Part shown: piece after piece, positions 9,278 through 18,045 of the stretch
How the letters are laid out: every line of letters starts with the position of its first letter
How positions within the stretch are numbered: position 1 is the first letter of the stretch
Assembly: GCF_028471905.1 (NCBI RefSeq)
Contig: NZ_CP116902.1
Span: 780,501-844,500 of the forward strand
Length of the DNA stretch: 64,000 bases
Direction of reading: 5' to 3'
Source of the DNA: Aneurinibacillus uraniidurans
Lineage (GTDB): Bacteria > Bacillota > Bacilli > Aneurinibacillales > Aneurinibacillaceae
Position numbers and translations under genes: made by a program
The notes under the pieces: generated by a model
What the model was told of the DNA's origin: nothing
The model's input: the letters and a program-made list of their open reading frames with translations, nothing else
Database searches by the model: none

Positions 9278-10198
9278 GTGATCAATTTTTTTGGCAATAA
9301 ACGACTCATTGCAATATTGATTGGCCTGATTGTGCTGATCGTCATTATGGGTGCTACCATCAAGGAGCGCCCTTTTGCTACCTGGCCGGAGCGAGTGCTT
9401 AGGGATACGTCTTCGTTTGTACAGGGTATCTTTTATAAGCCGGCTTTGATGGTATCTGGTGCTGCTGGCGGTGTCCGACATATCTTTAATGTGTATGAGG
9501 AGAATAAACAGCTGAAGGCGGATCAGAACCAGTATGCTCACGTAAAGGCAGAAGCAGAAGAGTTGAAGCGGCAAAACCGCGAGCTTCGTCTGATGCTCGA
9601 TATTAAAGATAACAAGCTGTCCAAGTACGACACAATAGCAGCGGATGTGATTGCGCGTACGCCAGATCGATGGAATAACCTGTTAACAATCAGCAAGGGA
9701 AAAAATGATGGTGTGACACCAAACATGGCGGTTCTTTCGTCTGACGGAGCTCTCATTGGACGGGTGCAGTCTGTATCTACGTTCTCCTCACAAGTAGAGC
9801 TTTTAATGGATATTGAAGAGGAGAATCACATTGCGGCTGTAATTCAGGGAACGCAGGCGATCTATGGTGTTATTGAAAGCTATGACTTGGATAAGCATGA
9901 ACTGATTATGCGGAAAATCCCGAAAGTAAAAGATTTGAAAATTACGCCGGGACAATATGTCACAACGTCGGGCATGGGTGGCGTAATGCCGGCCGGTTTA
10001 TTAATTGGTCAGGTTAGTTCCGTTGGTGAAGGAGATTATGGTCTGACACAGACGGCACGGATTACACCTTTGGCGAACTTCTATCAGCTAGAGCATGTAT
10101 TTGTTGTCAATCGCAGTTTTGTCGCACCACCTGTTGTTAACAATCCAACGCCAAAGCCCGGTAGTCAAACAGGAGAAGGGCAGGGAGTGGGGCAATGA
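9278..10198 (+). CDS. mreC: Rod shape-determining protein MreC
   Basis: MreC is a bitopic membrane protein that scaffolds the elongasome and activates RodA-PBP2. The 306-residue product has a short cytoplasmic N-terminus, a membrane helix (about residues 9-27), a coiled coil (about 70-110, EENKQLKADQNQYAHVKAEA) and two beta-barrel-like extracellular subdomains (TPDRWNNLLTISKGKNDGV onward). The C-terminus is a Pro/Gly/Gln tail. The GTG start at 9278 lies 14 bases after mreB, and the stop overlaps the mreD start. Confidence 0.96.
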   Translation: MINFFGNKRLIAILIGLIVLIVIMGATIKERPFATWPERVLRDTSSFVQGIFYKPALMVSGAAGGVRHIFNVYEENKQLKADQNQYAHVKAEAEELKRQNRELRLMLDIKDNKLSKYDTIAADVIARTPDRWNNLLTISKGKNDGVTPNMAVLSSDGALIGRVQSVSTFSSQVELLMDIEEENHIAAVIQGTQAIYGVIESYDLDKHELIMRKIPKVKDLKITPGQYVTTSGMGGVMPAGLLIGQVSSVGEGDYGLTQTARITPLANFYQLEHVFVVNRSFVAPPVVNNPTPKPGSQTGEGQGVGQ

Positions 10199-10713
10199 GG
10201 AATGGATGGCTTTATGCGGTAATGCTCCTCTTTTTTATCCTGGAAGGTACGGTGGCTCAGGTGTTCGCTCCGGATGTATGGGGGGCGAGCTGGATTGTTG
10301 TGCCGCGTTTTGCCCTGGCTGGAATTGTGCTGATCGGACTGTATGCAGGCCGGAGAAAGGGGCTTATCTTCGGCCTTTTCTTCGGTCTTTTGTATGATGT
10401 ACTATATGCACAGGTGATTGGGGTAGAAGTACTTGCGATGGGGACGATGGGGTATCTAGCTGGTCTTACGTCTCGTTATTTCCATCAGAACTTTATGCTT
10501 GCCGTGGTCGATGTGATCGTGCTGACTGCGTTACATGAGTGGATCACATATGAAATTTATGATTTATTTAATCTTGCTTCTATGAATCTGTTACATTTGT
10601 TTATCAAGGAGATTATACCTACTGCTGTGTGTAGTGCACTGTTTACGCTTATTGTGTTCCGACCTTTCAGCTATATTTTGAACCGGACTCTTCTTAAGAA
10701 GGAGATTGTATAG
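10195..10713 (+). CDS. mreD: Rod shape-determining protein MreD
   Basis: MreD is a small polytopic membrane partner of MreC. The 172-residue protein is hydrophobic throughout, with five or six predicted spans and the RFALAGIVLIGLYAGRRKG loop. Its ATG overlaps the mreC stop as ATGA, which is classic translational coupling. The product length matches the family. Confidence 0.93.
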   Translation: MRNGWLYAVMLLFFILEGTVAQVFAPDVWGASWIVVPRFALAGIVLIGLYAGRRKGLIFGLFFGLLYDVLYAQVIGVEVLAMGTMGYLAGLTSRYFHQNFMLAVVDVIVLTALHEWITYEIYDLFNLASMNLLHLFIKEIIPTAVCSALFTLIVFRPFSYILNRTLLKKEIV

Positions 10714-10775
10714 GGAAGGAAGGAAAAAATGTGCTTTGTAGCGAATAGACAAGGAGGTAGGGGGAAGGCTAGCAT

Positions 10776-11444
10776 ATGGTAAAAGTAAAGCAAAACGTAT
10801 GGATAAAAGGGACGAAAGACGGACTTGTCTTTCATCTTGATGATGCTTGCGCCTTTAGCGACCTGCTTGATGAGCTGCAGGAAAAAGTGCATAACAGTCA
10901 CCAGCAGATTTTAAGTGGCCCGATCATTAGTGTCGTGCTTAAATTCGGGCGGCGCTATGTAACGGCAGAGCAAGAGGAGAGTATCCGAGAGATTCTACGC
11001 CATCGTGGCAATCTAGTTGTGCGAAAAGTAGAATCTGATGTCATTACCAAAGAGGAAGCGTTGCAGGAAAAGTTGTCTGCGCAGATGCAGATTTATTCGC
11101 GGACTGTGCGCTCAGGTCAAGTTATCCGACATAATGGGGATCTCTTGCTGCTTGGCGATGTGAATTCGGGGGCGCTTGTTGTTTGTACAGGTAACATTTA
11201 TGTATTGGGTTCTCTTCGAGGAACGGTACATGCGGGAGCGGAAGGATGCGAAGAGGCGATTATTGCCGCGTATGACTTCATCCCAAGCCAGGTACGAATT
11301 GCAGGTGTGTTGTTTTCTGATTCACCGGAGGCAGAGCAAATTACGCGGATGGAGTTTGTCTATGTAAGAGACAACCATCTTATAAAGGCACCGATGAGCC
11401 AGCTTCATAAAATACGGCCCGGTCTTGGGCAGTTTGTCATATGA
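10776..11444 (+). CDS. minC: Septum site-determining protein MinC
   Basis: MinC inhibits FtsZ assembly away from midcell when recruited by MinD. The 222-residue product has an N-terminal FtsZ-inhibiting domain and a C-terminal beta-helix domain that dimerises and binds MinD. The start of the latter is marked by VRSGQVIRHNGDLLLLGDVNSGA, and IYVLGSLRGTVHAGA is typical of MinC. It has strong ribosome sites (AAGGAGG and GGGGGAAGG) and sits 23 bases upstream of minD. Confidence 0.96.
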   Translation: MVKVKQNVWIKGTKDGLVFHLDDACAFSDLLDELQEKVHNSHQQILSGPIISVVLKFGRRYVTAEQEESIREILRHRGNLVVRKVESDVITKEEALQEKLSAQMQIYSRTVRSGQVIRHNGDLLLLGDVNSGALVVCTGNIYVLGSLRGTVHAGAEGCEEAIIAAYDFIPSQVRIAGVLFSDSPEAEQITRMEFVYVRDNHLIKAPMSQLHKIRPGLGQFVI

Positions 11445-11467
11445 GATAGAGAAGAGGGGGAATCCTC

Positions 11468-12265
11468 ATGAGTGAAGCCATTGTAGTGACTTCAGGGAAA
11501 GGCGGAGTCGGCAAAACGACAACGACAGCGAATATCGGGACAGCGCTAGCTCAGTTGGGCAAAAAAGTATGCATGATTGATACAGACATTGGCCTACGCA
11601 ATCTTGATCTTGTCATGGGACTGGAAAATCGAATCATCTTTGATCTTGTGGATGTGGTGGAAGGAAACTGTAAGCTGCATCAAGCGATGATTAAAGACAA
11701 GCGGTTTGATGATTTACTGTACTTGCTTCCAGCCGCTCAGACGAAAGATAAGTCTGCGGTCACAACAGAGCAGATGAAGAAACTGGTGGATGAGTTAAAA
11801 GCAGATTTTGATATCGTACTGATTGACTGTCCGGCAGGTATTGAGCAGGGCTTTAAAAATGCAGTAGTTGGCGCAGATAAGGCAATTGTCGTTACAACGC
11901 CGGAAATCTCCTCCATTCGGGACGCAGACCGGGTGATTGGTCTACTTGAACGAGAGAATCTTACGGCGACATATCTCGTTATCAACCGTATTCGCCCACA
12001 TATGACACAGAGCGGTGATATGCTTGATGTAGAAGATGTTGTGTCTATGCTGTCCGTTGACCCGATCGGCTATGTGCCGGATGATGAAGAAGTAATTAAG
12101 CATTTGAATTTACGAGAGCCCGTCGCAATGAATCATGAAGCAAAAGCAGGTATTGCATACCGGAACATCGCGCGCCGGATGCTTGGCGATTCGGTTCCAT
12201 TTTTAAACATGGACGAGCCGGATGGATTTTTTAAAAAGGTCAAGCGGTTGTTTGGAATGAAATAG
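11468..12265 (+). CDS. minD: Septum site-determining ATPase MinD
   Basis: MinD is a membrane-binding ParA-family ATPase that localises MinC. The deviant Walker A motif (SGKGGVGKTTTTANIG) is at residues 9-24 and the Walker B region is FDIVLIDCPAGIEQGF. The C-terminus ends in a basic amphipathic helix (FFKKVKRLFGMK), the expected membrane-targeting sequence. The 265-residue length matches B. subtilis MinD. The polar partner, DivIVA or MinJ, is not encoded in this window. Confidence 0.97.
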   Translation: MSEAIVVTSGKGGVGKTTTTANIGTALAQLGKKVCMIDTDIGLRNLDLVMGLENRIIFDLVDVVEGNCKLHQAMIKDKRFDDLLYLLPAAQTKDKSAVTTEQMKKLVDELKADFDIVLIDCPAGIEQGFKNAVVGADKAIVVTTPEISSIRDADRVIGLLERENLTATYLVINRIRPHMTQSGDMLDVEDVVSMLSVDPIGYVPDDEEVIKHLNLREPVAMNHEAKAGIAYRNIARRMLGDSVPFLNMDEPDGFFKKVKRLFGMK

Positions 12266-12299
12266 CGCGGTGCGTGTACGCATCGGAGGATAGACGACC

Positions 12300-13436
12300 A
12301 TGGAGTTCGACAAGAAATATATACGGAATTTAGACTGGCTGTTGATTTTACTTTTGATGTGCCTCGGTATTTTTAGTTTTATCGGGATTTCCGGGGCGAC
12401 GACTTCAGCTAACTACGAATGGAAGCAAGTAATCTGGTACGGGTTTGGGTTTCTTGTTCTGACCGGGGTTTTGCTGTTTGATTATCATTCGTTTAGCAAT
12501 GGGGCGTATGCGCTGTATGGATTCGGGCTTGTTCTGATTATCGGGGTGTTATTCACTCCCTTAAAAAGTGGTGCGCACAGTTGGTATCAGCTGGGTGTAA
12601 TTGACTTTCAGCCTTCTGAGTTGATGAAAATTTTTACAATTATAGCGGTCGCCCGGTATTTATCGAAGATGGATGAGTTGGAAGAAAGTATTGCAGATTT
12701 CCGTCATCTGTTTCGCATCCTTTTGCTTATAGGTGTGCCGACTTTTTTAATTTTCATACAACCGGATCTTGGGACTTCACTCGTCTTCATGGGTATTTTG
12801 TTCAGCATATTAATCGTAGCAGGCTTGCCTGTCCGGTATTTTGCCATTATGGGTGCGCTTGTTGCTATTTTTCTCGGATCGCTGATGTATATTTTCACGT
12901 ATCACCAGCAGTTTTTTACTGAGCATATTATGCATGAGTACCAGTGGATGAGGATTGCGTCCTGGCTGGACCCATATAACGATAAATATAAGAAGGAAGG
13001 CTACCAGCTTCGTCAGTCACTGACGGCGATCGGGTCCGGCCAGCTTGCCGGCAAAGGAATTAATCAGGGCACACAGGCACGTAATGGCTGGGTGCCAGTT
13101 GGGGAAAGTGACTTTGTATTTACCGTTATTGGGGAAGAGCTTGGCTTTATCGGTTCGAGTATTTTAATCTTTCTGTATTTCTTTTTTGTATACAGGATGG
13201 TGCGCATTGCGATGGAGGCTAAAGATACGTTTGGTATGTATGTCATAGCCGGTGTGATCGGAATGTATGTGTTTCAGATTTTCGAGAACATCGGCATGAC
13301 GATTCAATTGATGCCTATTACCGGGATCCCGCTTCCGTTCATCAGTTATGGAGGAAGTTCGCTTATCACAAACTTTCTTGTTATGGGGATTGTGCTGAAC
13401 ATCGGGATGCGCCGCAAAAAGCTTATGTTTGATTAA
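12300..13436 (+). CDS. rodA: SEDS family peptidoglycan glycosyltransferase RodA
   Basis: RodA polymerises lipid II into glycan strands in the elongation complex. The 378-residue polytopic protein has about ten membrane spans and SEDS motifs including WYQLGVIDFQPSELMKIF, PDLGTSLVFMG and GIPLPFISYGGSSL near the C-terminus. Assignment to RodA rather than FtsW or SpoVE rests on the sequence start and on the mre/min neighbourhood. It lies 34 bases after minD in the same orientation and is probably cotranscribed. Confidence 0.88.
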   Translation: MEFDKKYIRNLDWLLILLLMCLGIFSFIGISGATTSANYEWKQVIWYGFGFLVLTGVLLFDYHSFSNGAYALYGFGLVLIIGVLFTPLKSGAHSWYQLGVIDFQPSELMKIFTIIAVARYLSKMDELEESIADFRHLFRILLLIGVPTFLIFIQPDLGTSLVFMGILFSILIVAGLPVRYFAIMGALVAIFLGSLMYIFTYHQQFFTEHIMHEYQWMRIASWLDPYNDKYKKEGYQLRQSLTAIGSGQLAGKGINQGTQARNGWVPVGESDFVFTVIGEELGFIGSSILIFLYFFFVYRMVRIAMEAKDTFGMYVIAGVIGMYVFQIFENIGMTIQLMPITGIPLPFISYGGSSLITNFLVMGIVLNIGMRRKKLMFD

Positions 13437-13503
13437 GAATATCGCCCATTTCCTTCTCATACACTTGTACTACGAAACGGACAAGGGAGAGGGGGATGGG
13501 CGT

Positions 13504-14481
13504 ATGTCATTTTATGATACAGACGGCATTAAACGCCGCCGGGAAGAGAGGGTACGTCGCTTGCGGGAGCAGATGGAGAATACCTACTCTTCCTATTTTT
13601 TTGATGAGCCAGATAAGTCTTTGCCGTATGAAGAAGAGGAGCATGATTCGTATCGGGTAGACCGGGCGTATCGTGAGCGTTATCAGGAGAGACGGGATGA
13701 GCGATATGAACCGGAGCGAAATCGATATTACGAACATGAAGAGCCGTATCACCGATATCATTACACAGGAGAACCATACTCTAGGTACTCGGATGAGCGA
13801 TATATCCCGGCAGCTCGCCTTCCGGGCAATCGATCGCAGAAGAGGCGTCCGGGAACGCCTTCTGGACCGATGCGTCGTGGGGATAAATGGTTAATCAAGG
13901 TTATTGCTTCGCTGTTTGTGTTAAGTACAGCCTACATTGTGCAAACTGTCCCGTTTCCTGGTGTGGAAAAATACCGAGCCGTACTTGGGGAGGTATTCGA
14001 TCGTTCGTATGACTTTGAAGCGATGTCTGCCTGGTATGAACAAAAATTTGGAGCGGTGCCAACGCTGCTTCCGGCGGTCGGCGCTCCGGGCAATGACGCC
14101 AAGCCTGTACTTCAGTCGCAAGGGCTTCTTCTGAAAGCTCCTTCTTCCGGCAAGGTTGTACAAACGTTTGCCCAACAGGGAAGCGGTGTGTTTTTTACTC
14201 CCGGTACAGCGGAGATTCGCGCGGTGGATCAGGGGTGGGTGACATTCGCAGGGGAGAAGGATGGGCTGGGGAATACGGTAATCATTCAGCATGCGAAAGG
14301 AATAGAGACATGGTATTCGGGTCTTGGTAGTGTAAGTGTGAAGCAGAATGACTGGATTGAAGTACAGAAAGAGATCGGCCGTGTTGCAGCAGCGGCGGAT
14401 AATAAAGTAAGACCGGTATATTTTGCGGTGAAGAAAAATGGGCAATTTATTGACCCGCAGGGCGTGGTGCGCTTTGACTAG
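13504..14481 (+). CDS. spoIVFA: Stage IV sporulation protein FA (SpoIVFA), inactive LytM-like domain
   Basis: SpoIVFA tethers and inhibits the SpoIVFB protease in the outer forespore membrane until SpoIVB cleaves it. The 325-residue product has an N-terminal cytoplasmic region rich in Arg, Tyr and Glu (about residues 1-125), a membrane helix near 128-145 and a C-terminal M23/LytM-like domain. The zinc ligands are absent: the YAHL-type motif reads YSGL and the HLHF-type motif reads PVYF. This matches the non-enzymatic role of the family. ATG 13504 is chosen for its GGGGGATG ribosome site; the longer frame from 13429 overlaps rodA. The 3' end overlaps spoIVFB. Confidence 0.87.
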   Translation: MSFYDTDGIKRRREERVRRLREQMENTYSSYFFDEPDKSLPYEEEEHDSYRVDRAYRERYQERRDERYEPERNRYYEHEEPYHRYHYTGEPYSRYSDERYIPAARLPGNRSQKRRPGTPSGPMRRGDKWLIKVIASLFVLSTAYIVQTVPFPGVEKYRAVLGEVFDRSYDFEAMSAWYEQKFGAVPTLLPAVGAPGNDAKPVLQSQGLLLKAPSSGKVVQTFAQQGSGVFFTPGTAEIRAVDQGWVTFAGEKDGLGNTVIIQHAKGIETWYSGLGSVSVKQNDWIEVQKEIGRVAAAADNKVRPVYFAVKKNGQFIDPQGVVRFD

Positions 14482-15319
14482 CATTGCGTTTCACGTCCAC
14501 CCGGTTTTCTGGGCGCTTATGCTACTTGCCCTTCTTGCAGGACAGTTCGTTCAGGTTATGACACTGTTTGTGCTTGTGCTGCTGCATGAAGCAGGTCATG
14601 TTGTGGCGGCGCTTCTCTATGGCTGGCGTATTCGTAAAATTGAGCTGCTCCCATTTGGCGGCGTGGCTGAAATGGATGAGTGGGGCGGCACACGAGCACG
14701 CGAAGAAATTGTGGTCACATTGGCGGGTCCTGCTGTGAATGGCGTTCTCATTCTGGTTGGCTGGTTTCTGGAATATATGGGAATATGGTCGTCTGTGTGG
14801 ACGGCTTTTTTTGTGTATAGCAATATGGTGCTTGCCTTATTTAACTTGCTTCCCATCTGGCCTCTCGACGGAGGACGTCTGCTGCAAACTGGATACAGTT
14901 TTTTTATCTCGTACCGTCGTTCTATGGACGTAACGTTATATGGAAGTGTACTCGGAGCGCTTGTGTTGTTGTATTGGAGTTGTACGCAGCCTGCGCCCCA
15001 TCTTAATGGGATAGCGGTGTCGTTTTACTTGTTGTTCCATAATGTGATGGATTATCGACAGCGTCCGTATTTGTTCCTGCGTTTTTTGCTTTCTAGGCAG
15101 GCGTGTCTGTCTCGCTATGCGGAAGGGCTGGCCATTTTACCTGTGCGAATTGCACCGGATATGCGCGTGCATGAAGCTGTACGTACCTTGCGGCGGAATC
15201 GGTATCATCATTTTTGGCTGACAGGGGAGCAGCGCGACTTTATACCGGAAGAAAAGCTGCTTGCGTCTTTTTTTGATGTGCGGTTTAGGAATTGTACAGT
15301 GCAGGAACTTTTGCGCTAA
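14438..15319 (+). CDS. spoIVFB: Stage IV sporulation protein FB (SpoIVFB), site-2-type intramembrane metalloprotease
   Basis: SpoIVFB cleaves pro-sigma-K in the mother cell. The product has an early HVHP motif, the zinc-binding HEAGH motif in a hydrophobic segment and the second motif NLLPIWPLDGG. These are separated by membrane segments, and a C-terminal CBS-like region ends the protein, as in B. subtilis SpoIVFB. The start is uncertain. ATG 14438 overlaps spoIVFA by 44 bases and has a weak ribosome site, and TTG 14474 would give an N-terminus closer to the family length. The pairing with spoIVFA is conserved. Confidence 0.9.
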   Translation: MGNLLTRRAWCALTSIAFHVHPVFWALMLLALLAGQFVQVMTLFVLVLLHEAGHVVAALLYGWRIRKIELLPFGGVAEMDEWGGTRAREEIVVTLAGPAVNGVLILVGWFLEYMGIWSSVWTAFFVYSNMVLALFNLLPIWPLDGGRLLQTGYSFFISYRRSMDVTLYGSVLGALVLLYWSCTQPAPHLNGIAVSFYLLFHNVMDYRQRPYLFLRFLLSRQACLSRYAEGLAILPVRIAPDMRVHEAVRTLRRNRYHHFWLTGEQRDFIPEEKLLASFFDVRFRNCTVQELLR

Positions 15320-15358
15320 AATGGAAAGCAGGATGTTGAGATATGAGGGGGAACGGCG

Positions 15359-16801
15359 TTGAGAAGGATTGTTGTGAACGGTGTGGGCCGCGAAACGCGG
15401 GTTGCTATACTAGAAGGAAACCGATTAATGGAATACTACATGGAACGTCCTGAAGCAGATCGGATTGTTGGAAACATTTACAGAGGCCGGGTAGAGAATG
15501 TGCTGCCCGGCATGCAGGCCGCTTTTGTCGATATTGGTACGGGAAAAAATGCATTTTTATATATTGATGACTGTCTGTCACCAGGAGAGGAGGGCAAGAA
15601 CAAGCCTGCGATTAATCAAGTGGTGACACAAGGGCAAGAAATTGTGGTACAGGTGAGCAAAGAGCCGTTTGGCACAAAAGGGGCACGTGTTACGAAGCAA
15701 GTTTCATTGCCAGGTCGGTACGGTGTATTTATGCCGGAGGTGGATTATATCGGGGTTTCACGGCGCATTCAGCAGGAGTCTGAACGTACGCGCCTGCGGA
15801 ACATCGCAGCAGCAGCACTTCAGCCAGGCGAGGGCGCGATTATTCGGACACTGGCGGACGGGGCAAGTCAGGAAGAGCTTACAGCGGATCTTGCTTTTTT
15901 ACGTGCTAGGTGGCAGCGAGCGTGGAATGAGATGAAAGAGCGAAAATCACCTGTGCTCGTACATCGGGACATGGACCTCATCTCGCGCGTTGCGCGTGAC
16001 ATGCTAAGCGAAGATGTAGAAGAGCTGGTAGTGGACAGCCGCGCATGCTATCAGGAAATACGGGAGTTGTTAGCCCATTATCGCCCGTCGCTTACTGACC
16101 GGGTGAAGCTACATAGTGGGCCTGCCGATTTGTTTGTCCACTATGGGGTAGAGAGCGAGATTGAGAAGGCACTTCGTCGCAAAGTTTGGCTTAAGAACGG
16201 TGGGTATCTTGTGATTGACCAGACGGAAGCGATGACGGTATTTGATGTGAATACGGGTAAATTCACGGGTAATCACGATCTGGAAGAGACCGTTGTCAAA
16301 ACGAATGTAGAAGCGTGTCGGGAAATTGCCCGTCAGCTTCGCCTGCGCCGGATCGGCGGTATCATTATTATTGATTTCATCGATATGAAACAGGACGAGC
16401 ATCGGGCTCGGGTGCTGGAAGCGATGAGCCAGGAACTTAGAAAAGACCGGACGAAAACACACTTGCTTGGTTTTACAAAGCTTGGTCTGCTGGAGATGAC
16501 TCGCAAAAAAGAGCATCAGACACTTTCTGATACGCTGCTGCGTTCTTGTCCATCCTGCGAAGGCCGGGGTCACATTTTGTCTGAAGAAACATTGCTGGGA
16601 GAATTGGAGCGCGAGTTGATTGCTCATGGACGGGACGATCGACATGAATATGCTGCCGTGGAAGTTCATCCACACCTGCTGGCATTTTTTGAACGGCATC
16701 AGGAGGAACTTACACAGGCAAGCGGTCTTGATGTGCGCTGGCAGTCGAATGAAGCGCTTGATCAAAAGAGTTATCGCATTACGCAGCTTGGCAGTAAATA
16801 A
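15359..16801 (+). CDS. rng: Ribonuclease G/E family endoribonuclease
   Basis: This single-strand-specific RNA endonuclease processes rRNA and mRNA. The 480-residue protein has an S1-like RNA-binding insertion near residues 37-120 (GNIYRGRVENVLPGMQAAFVD). The catalytic Mg-binding aspartates lie in TVFDVNTGKFTG and IIIIDFIDMK. A CPSCEGRG zinc-link motif is present near residue 400. It lacks the long C-terminal scaffold of E. coli RNase E. The TTG start at 15359 follows GAGGGGGAA. The gene is absent from this place in B. subtilis but is common in Bacillales that carry RNase G. Confidence 0.95.
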   Translation: MRRIVVNGVGRETRVAILEGNRLMEYYMERPEADRIVGNIYRGRVENVLPGMQAAFVDIGTGKNAFLYIDDCLSPGEEGKNKPAINQVVTQGQEIVVQVSKEPFGTKGARVTKQVSLPGRYGVFMPEVDYIGVSRRIQQESERTRLRNIAAAALQPGEGAIIRTLADGASQEELTADLAFLRARWQRAWNEMKERKSPVLVHRDMDLISRVARDMLSEDVEELVVDSRACYQEIRELLAHYRPSLTDRVKLHSGPADLFVHYGVESEIEKALRRKVWLKNGGYLVIDQTEAMTVFDVNTGKFTGNHDLEETVVKTNVEACREIARQLRLRRIGGIIIIDFIDMKQDEHRARVLEAMSQELRKDRTKTHLLGFTKLGLLEMTRKKEHQTLSDTLLRSCPSCEGRGHILSEETLLGELERELIAHGRDDRHEYAAVEVHPHLLAFFERHQEELTQASGLDVRWQSNEALDQKSYRITQLGSK

Positions 16802-16849
16802 TGGTTGCTTTTGTTGGTAGATTGTGATAACCTTTTTTCTGTTGGTTAG

Positions 16850-16940
16850 TGTGCTTGACGCCTCAAGCAGACTCCAACCGCTCGATTAAGGTTATGAAGT
16901 CGGCTGAGGCCGCACCGGATATTGGCGAGTCTGAGTATAT
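16850..16940 (+). ncRNA. Ribosomal protein L21 leader (putative autoregulatory mRNA structure)
   Basis: The leader between rng and rplU contains a compact hairpin (GCTTGA 16853-16858 with TCAAGC 16863-16868). A second structured stretch around GGCTGAGGCCGCACC lies about 20 bases before the ribosome site. Firmicutes commonly carry an L21 leader RNA here that represses rplU-rpmA expression. The call rests on position and hairpins; I could not run a covariance model. Confidence 0.55.
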
Positions 16941-16955
16941 GGAGGAGGTGCAATT

Positions 16956-17267
16956 ATGTACGCAATTATCGAAACAGGTGGTAAGCAATACAAAGTAGAA
17001 CAAGGTACTGAACTCTACATCGAGAAGCTCGAAACAGCTGAAGGTGAGACAGTAACATTCGACAAAGTGTTGCTTGTAGCTGGTGAAAACGGTGTGAAAG
17101 CAGGTGCTCCGCTTGTAGCAGGAGCGACTGTAACAGCGAAAGTAGAACGTCACGGTAAAGGTCAAAAAATTATCGTGTACAAATACAAAGCGAAAAAGAA
17201 CTACCGTCGTAAGCAAGGTCACCGTCAACCGTACACGAAGGTTGTTATTGAAGCAATCAACGCGTAA
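16956..17267 (+). CDS. rplU: 50S ribosomal protein L21
   Basis: L21 is a 103-residue large-subunit protein that binds 23S rRNA and contacts L20. The product opens [17 protein letters not shown] and ends with basic [13 protein letters not shown], both diagnostic. Codon use looks strongly biased, as expected of a highly expressed gene. The ribosome site GGAGGAGG is strong. The stop codon overlaps the start of the next gene (TAATG). Confidence 0.99.
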   Translation: MYAIIETGGKQYKVEQGTELYIEKLETAEGETVTFDKVLLVAGENGVKAGAPLVAGATVTAKVERHGKGQKIIVYKYKAKKNYRRKQGHRQPYTKVVIEAINA

Positions 17268-17605
17268 TGATTACGGTGCAAGTGAAACGACGCGCAGACG
17301 AGTCGATTTATGAGATTAAGATTCGCGGACATGCTGGTTCTGCCGAGCACGGTCAAGATCTGGTGTGCGCCGCTGTTTCCGCTATTTCACTCGGCTCTGT
17401 CAATGCGGTTGAAATGGTACTAAGCATCGAACTGCCTGCGAAGCTGGGGAAGAGTGGATTCCTTCATCTTAAAGTTCCGGACGAGTATGAACCGGAAGTG
17501 GCGGAGAAGGTTCAGCTTCTTCTCGAAGGCATGATTGCCTCGCTTCGCGCAGTGGAGATGAGTAACGGAGCATATGTCCGTATACAGGACACACGTAACT
17601 ATTGA
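17267..17605 (+). CDS. prp: Ribosomal-processing cysteine protease Prp (YsxB)
   Basis: Prp removes the N-terminal extension of L27 in Firmicutes, a step needed for a functional ribosome. The 112-residue product has the catalytic [19 protein letters not shown] segment, with the conserved His (GHA) and Cys (LVCAA). It lies between rplU and rpmA, overlapping rplU by one base. Its substrate is encoded directly downstream and carries the matching cleavage sequence. Confidence 0.95.
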   Translation: MITVQVKRRADESIYEIKIRGHAGSAEHGQDLVCAAVSAISLGSVNAVEMVLSIELPAKLGKSGFLHLKVPDEYEPEVAEKVQLLLEGMIASLRAVEMSNGAYVRIQDTRNY

Positions 17606-17618
17606 GGAGGTGGATCTC

Positions 17619-17909
17619 ATGTTAAGAATGGATCTTCAATTCTTCGCCTCTAAAAAAGGGGTAGGTAGCACGAAGAACGGACGTGACTCGATCTCGAAGC
17701 GCCTTGGCGCTAAGCGTGCAGACGGTCAGTTCGTAAAAGCGGGCAACATCCTGTACCGCCAACGTGGTACGAAGATTTATCCAGGTGCGAATGTAGGCCG
17801 TGGCGGTGACGACACGCTGTTCGCTCTCGCAGATGGCATCGTTCGTTTCAAACGTCTTGGTCGTGACCGCAAACAAGTGGTTATCGAGCCAGTAGCAAAC
17901 GAAGCGTAA
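17619..17909 (+). CDS. rpmA: 50S ribosomal protein L27 with a Prp-cleaved N-terminal extension
   Basis: L27 reaches toward the peptidyl-transferase centre. The 96-residue product begins [18 protein letters not shown]. The LQFFA/SKKG junction is the known Prp recognition site, so the mature protein should start at SKKGVGS. ATG 17619 was chosen for the GAGGAGGTGG ribosome site and because the preceding in-frame codons overlap prp. An intrinsic terminator follows at 17925. Confidence 0.98.
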   Translation: MLRMDLQFFASKKGVGSTKNGRDSISKRLGAKRADGQFVKAGNILYRQRGTKIYPGANVGRGGDDTLFALADGIVRFKRLGRDRKQVVIEPVANEA

Positions 17910-17924
17910 TAGAGCGCCTAACAT

Positions 17925-17955
17925 AAGGCTGTCGACTCACGTCGGCAGCCTTTTT
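17925..17955 (+). terminator. Intrinsic terminator of the rplU-prp-rpmA operon
   Basis: An 11-bp stem with one G-T wobble (17925-17935 with 17942-17952) and a T run separates the ribosomal protein genes from spo0B. Confidence 0.88.
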
Positions 17956-18005
17956 GTGTGAACATAGATGGGGAGAGGAACACATATTACTTTTCTCTAC
18001 CCTCA

Positions 18006-18014
18006 TGATATAAT
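18006..18014 (+). promoter_or_regulatory. Extended -10 promoter for spo0B-obgE
   Basis: TGATATAAT at 18006-18014 fits an extended -10 element (TGnTATAAT). No good -35 box lies 17 bases upstream. It stands 32 bases before the spo0B start. Confidence 0.5.
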
Positions 18015-18045
18015 GGATAGAAAAGCCAACAGGGAGAGAAGCCGG

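Noticed and set aside
16109-16765. A 218-codon minus-strand frame inside the RNase G gene
   Set aside because: It is fully antisense to a strongly supported gene and has no domain signal.
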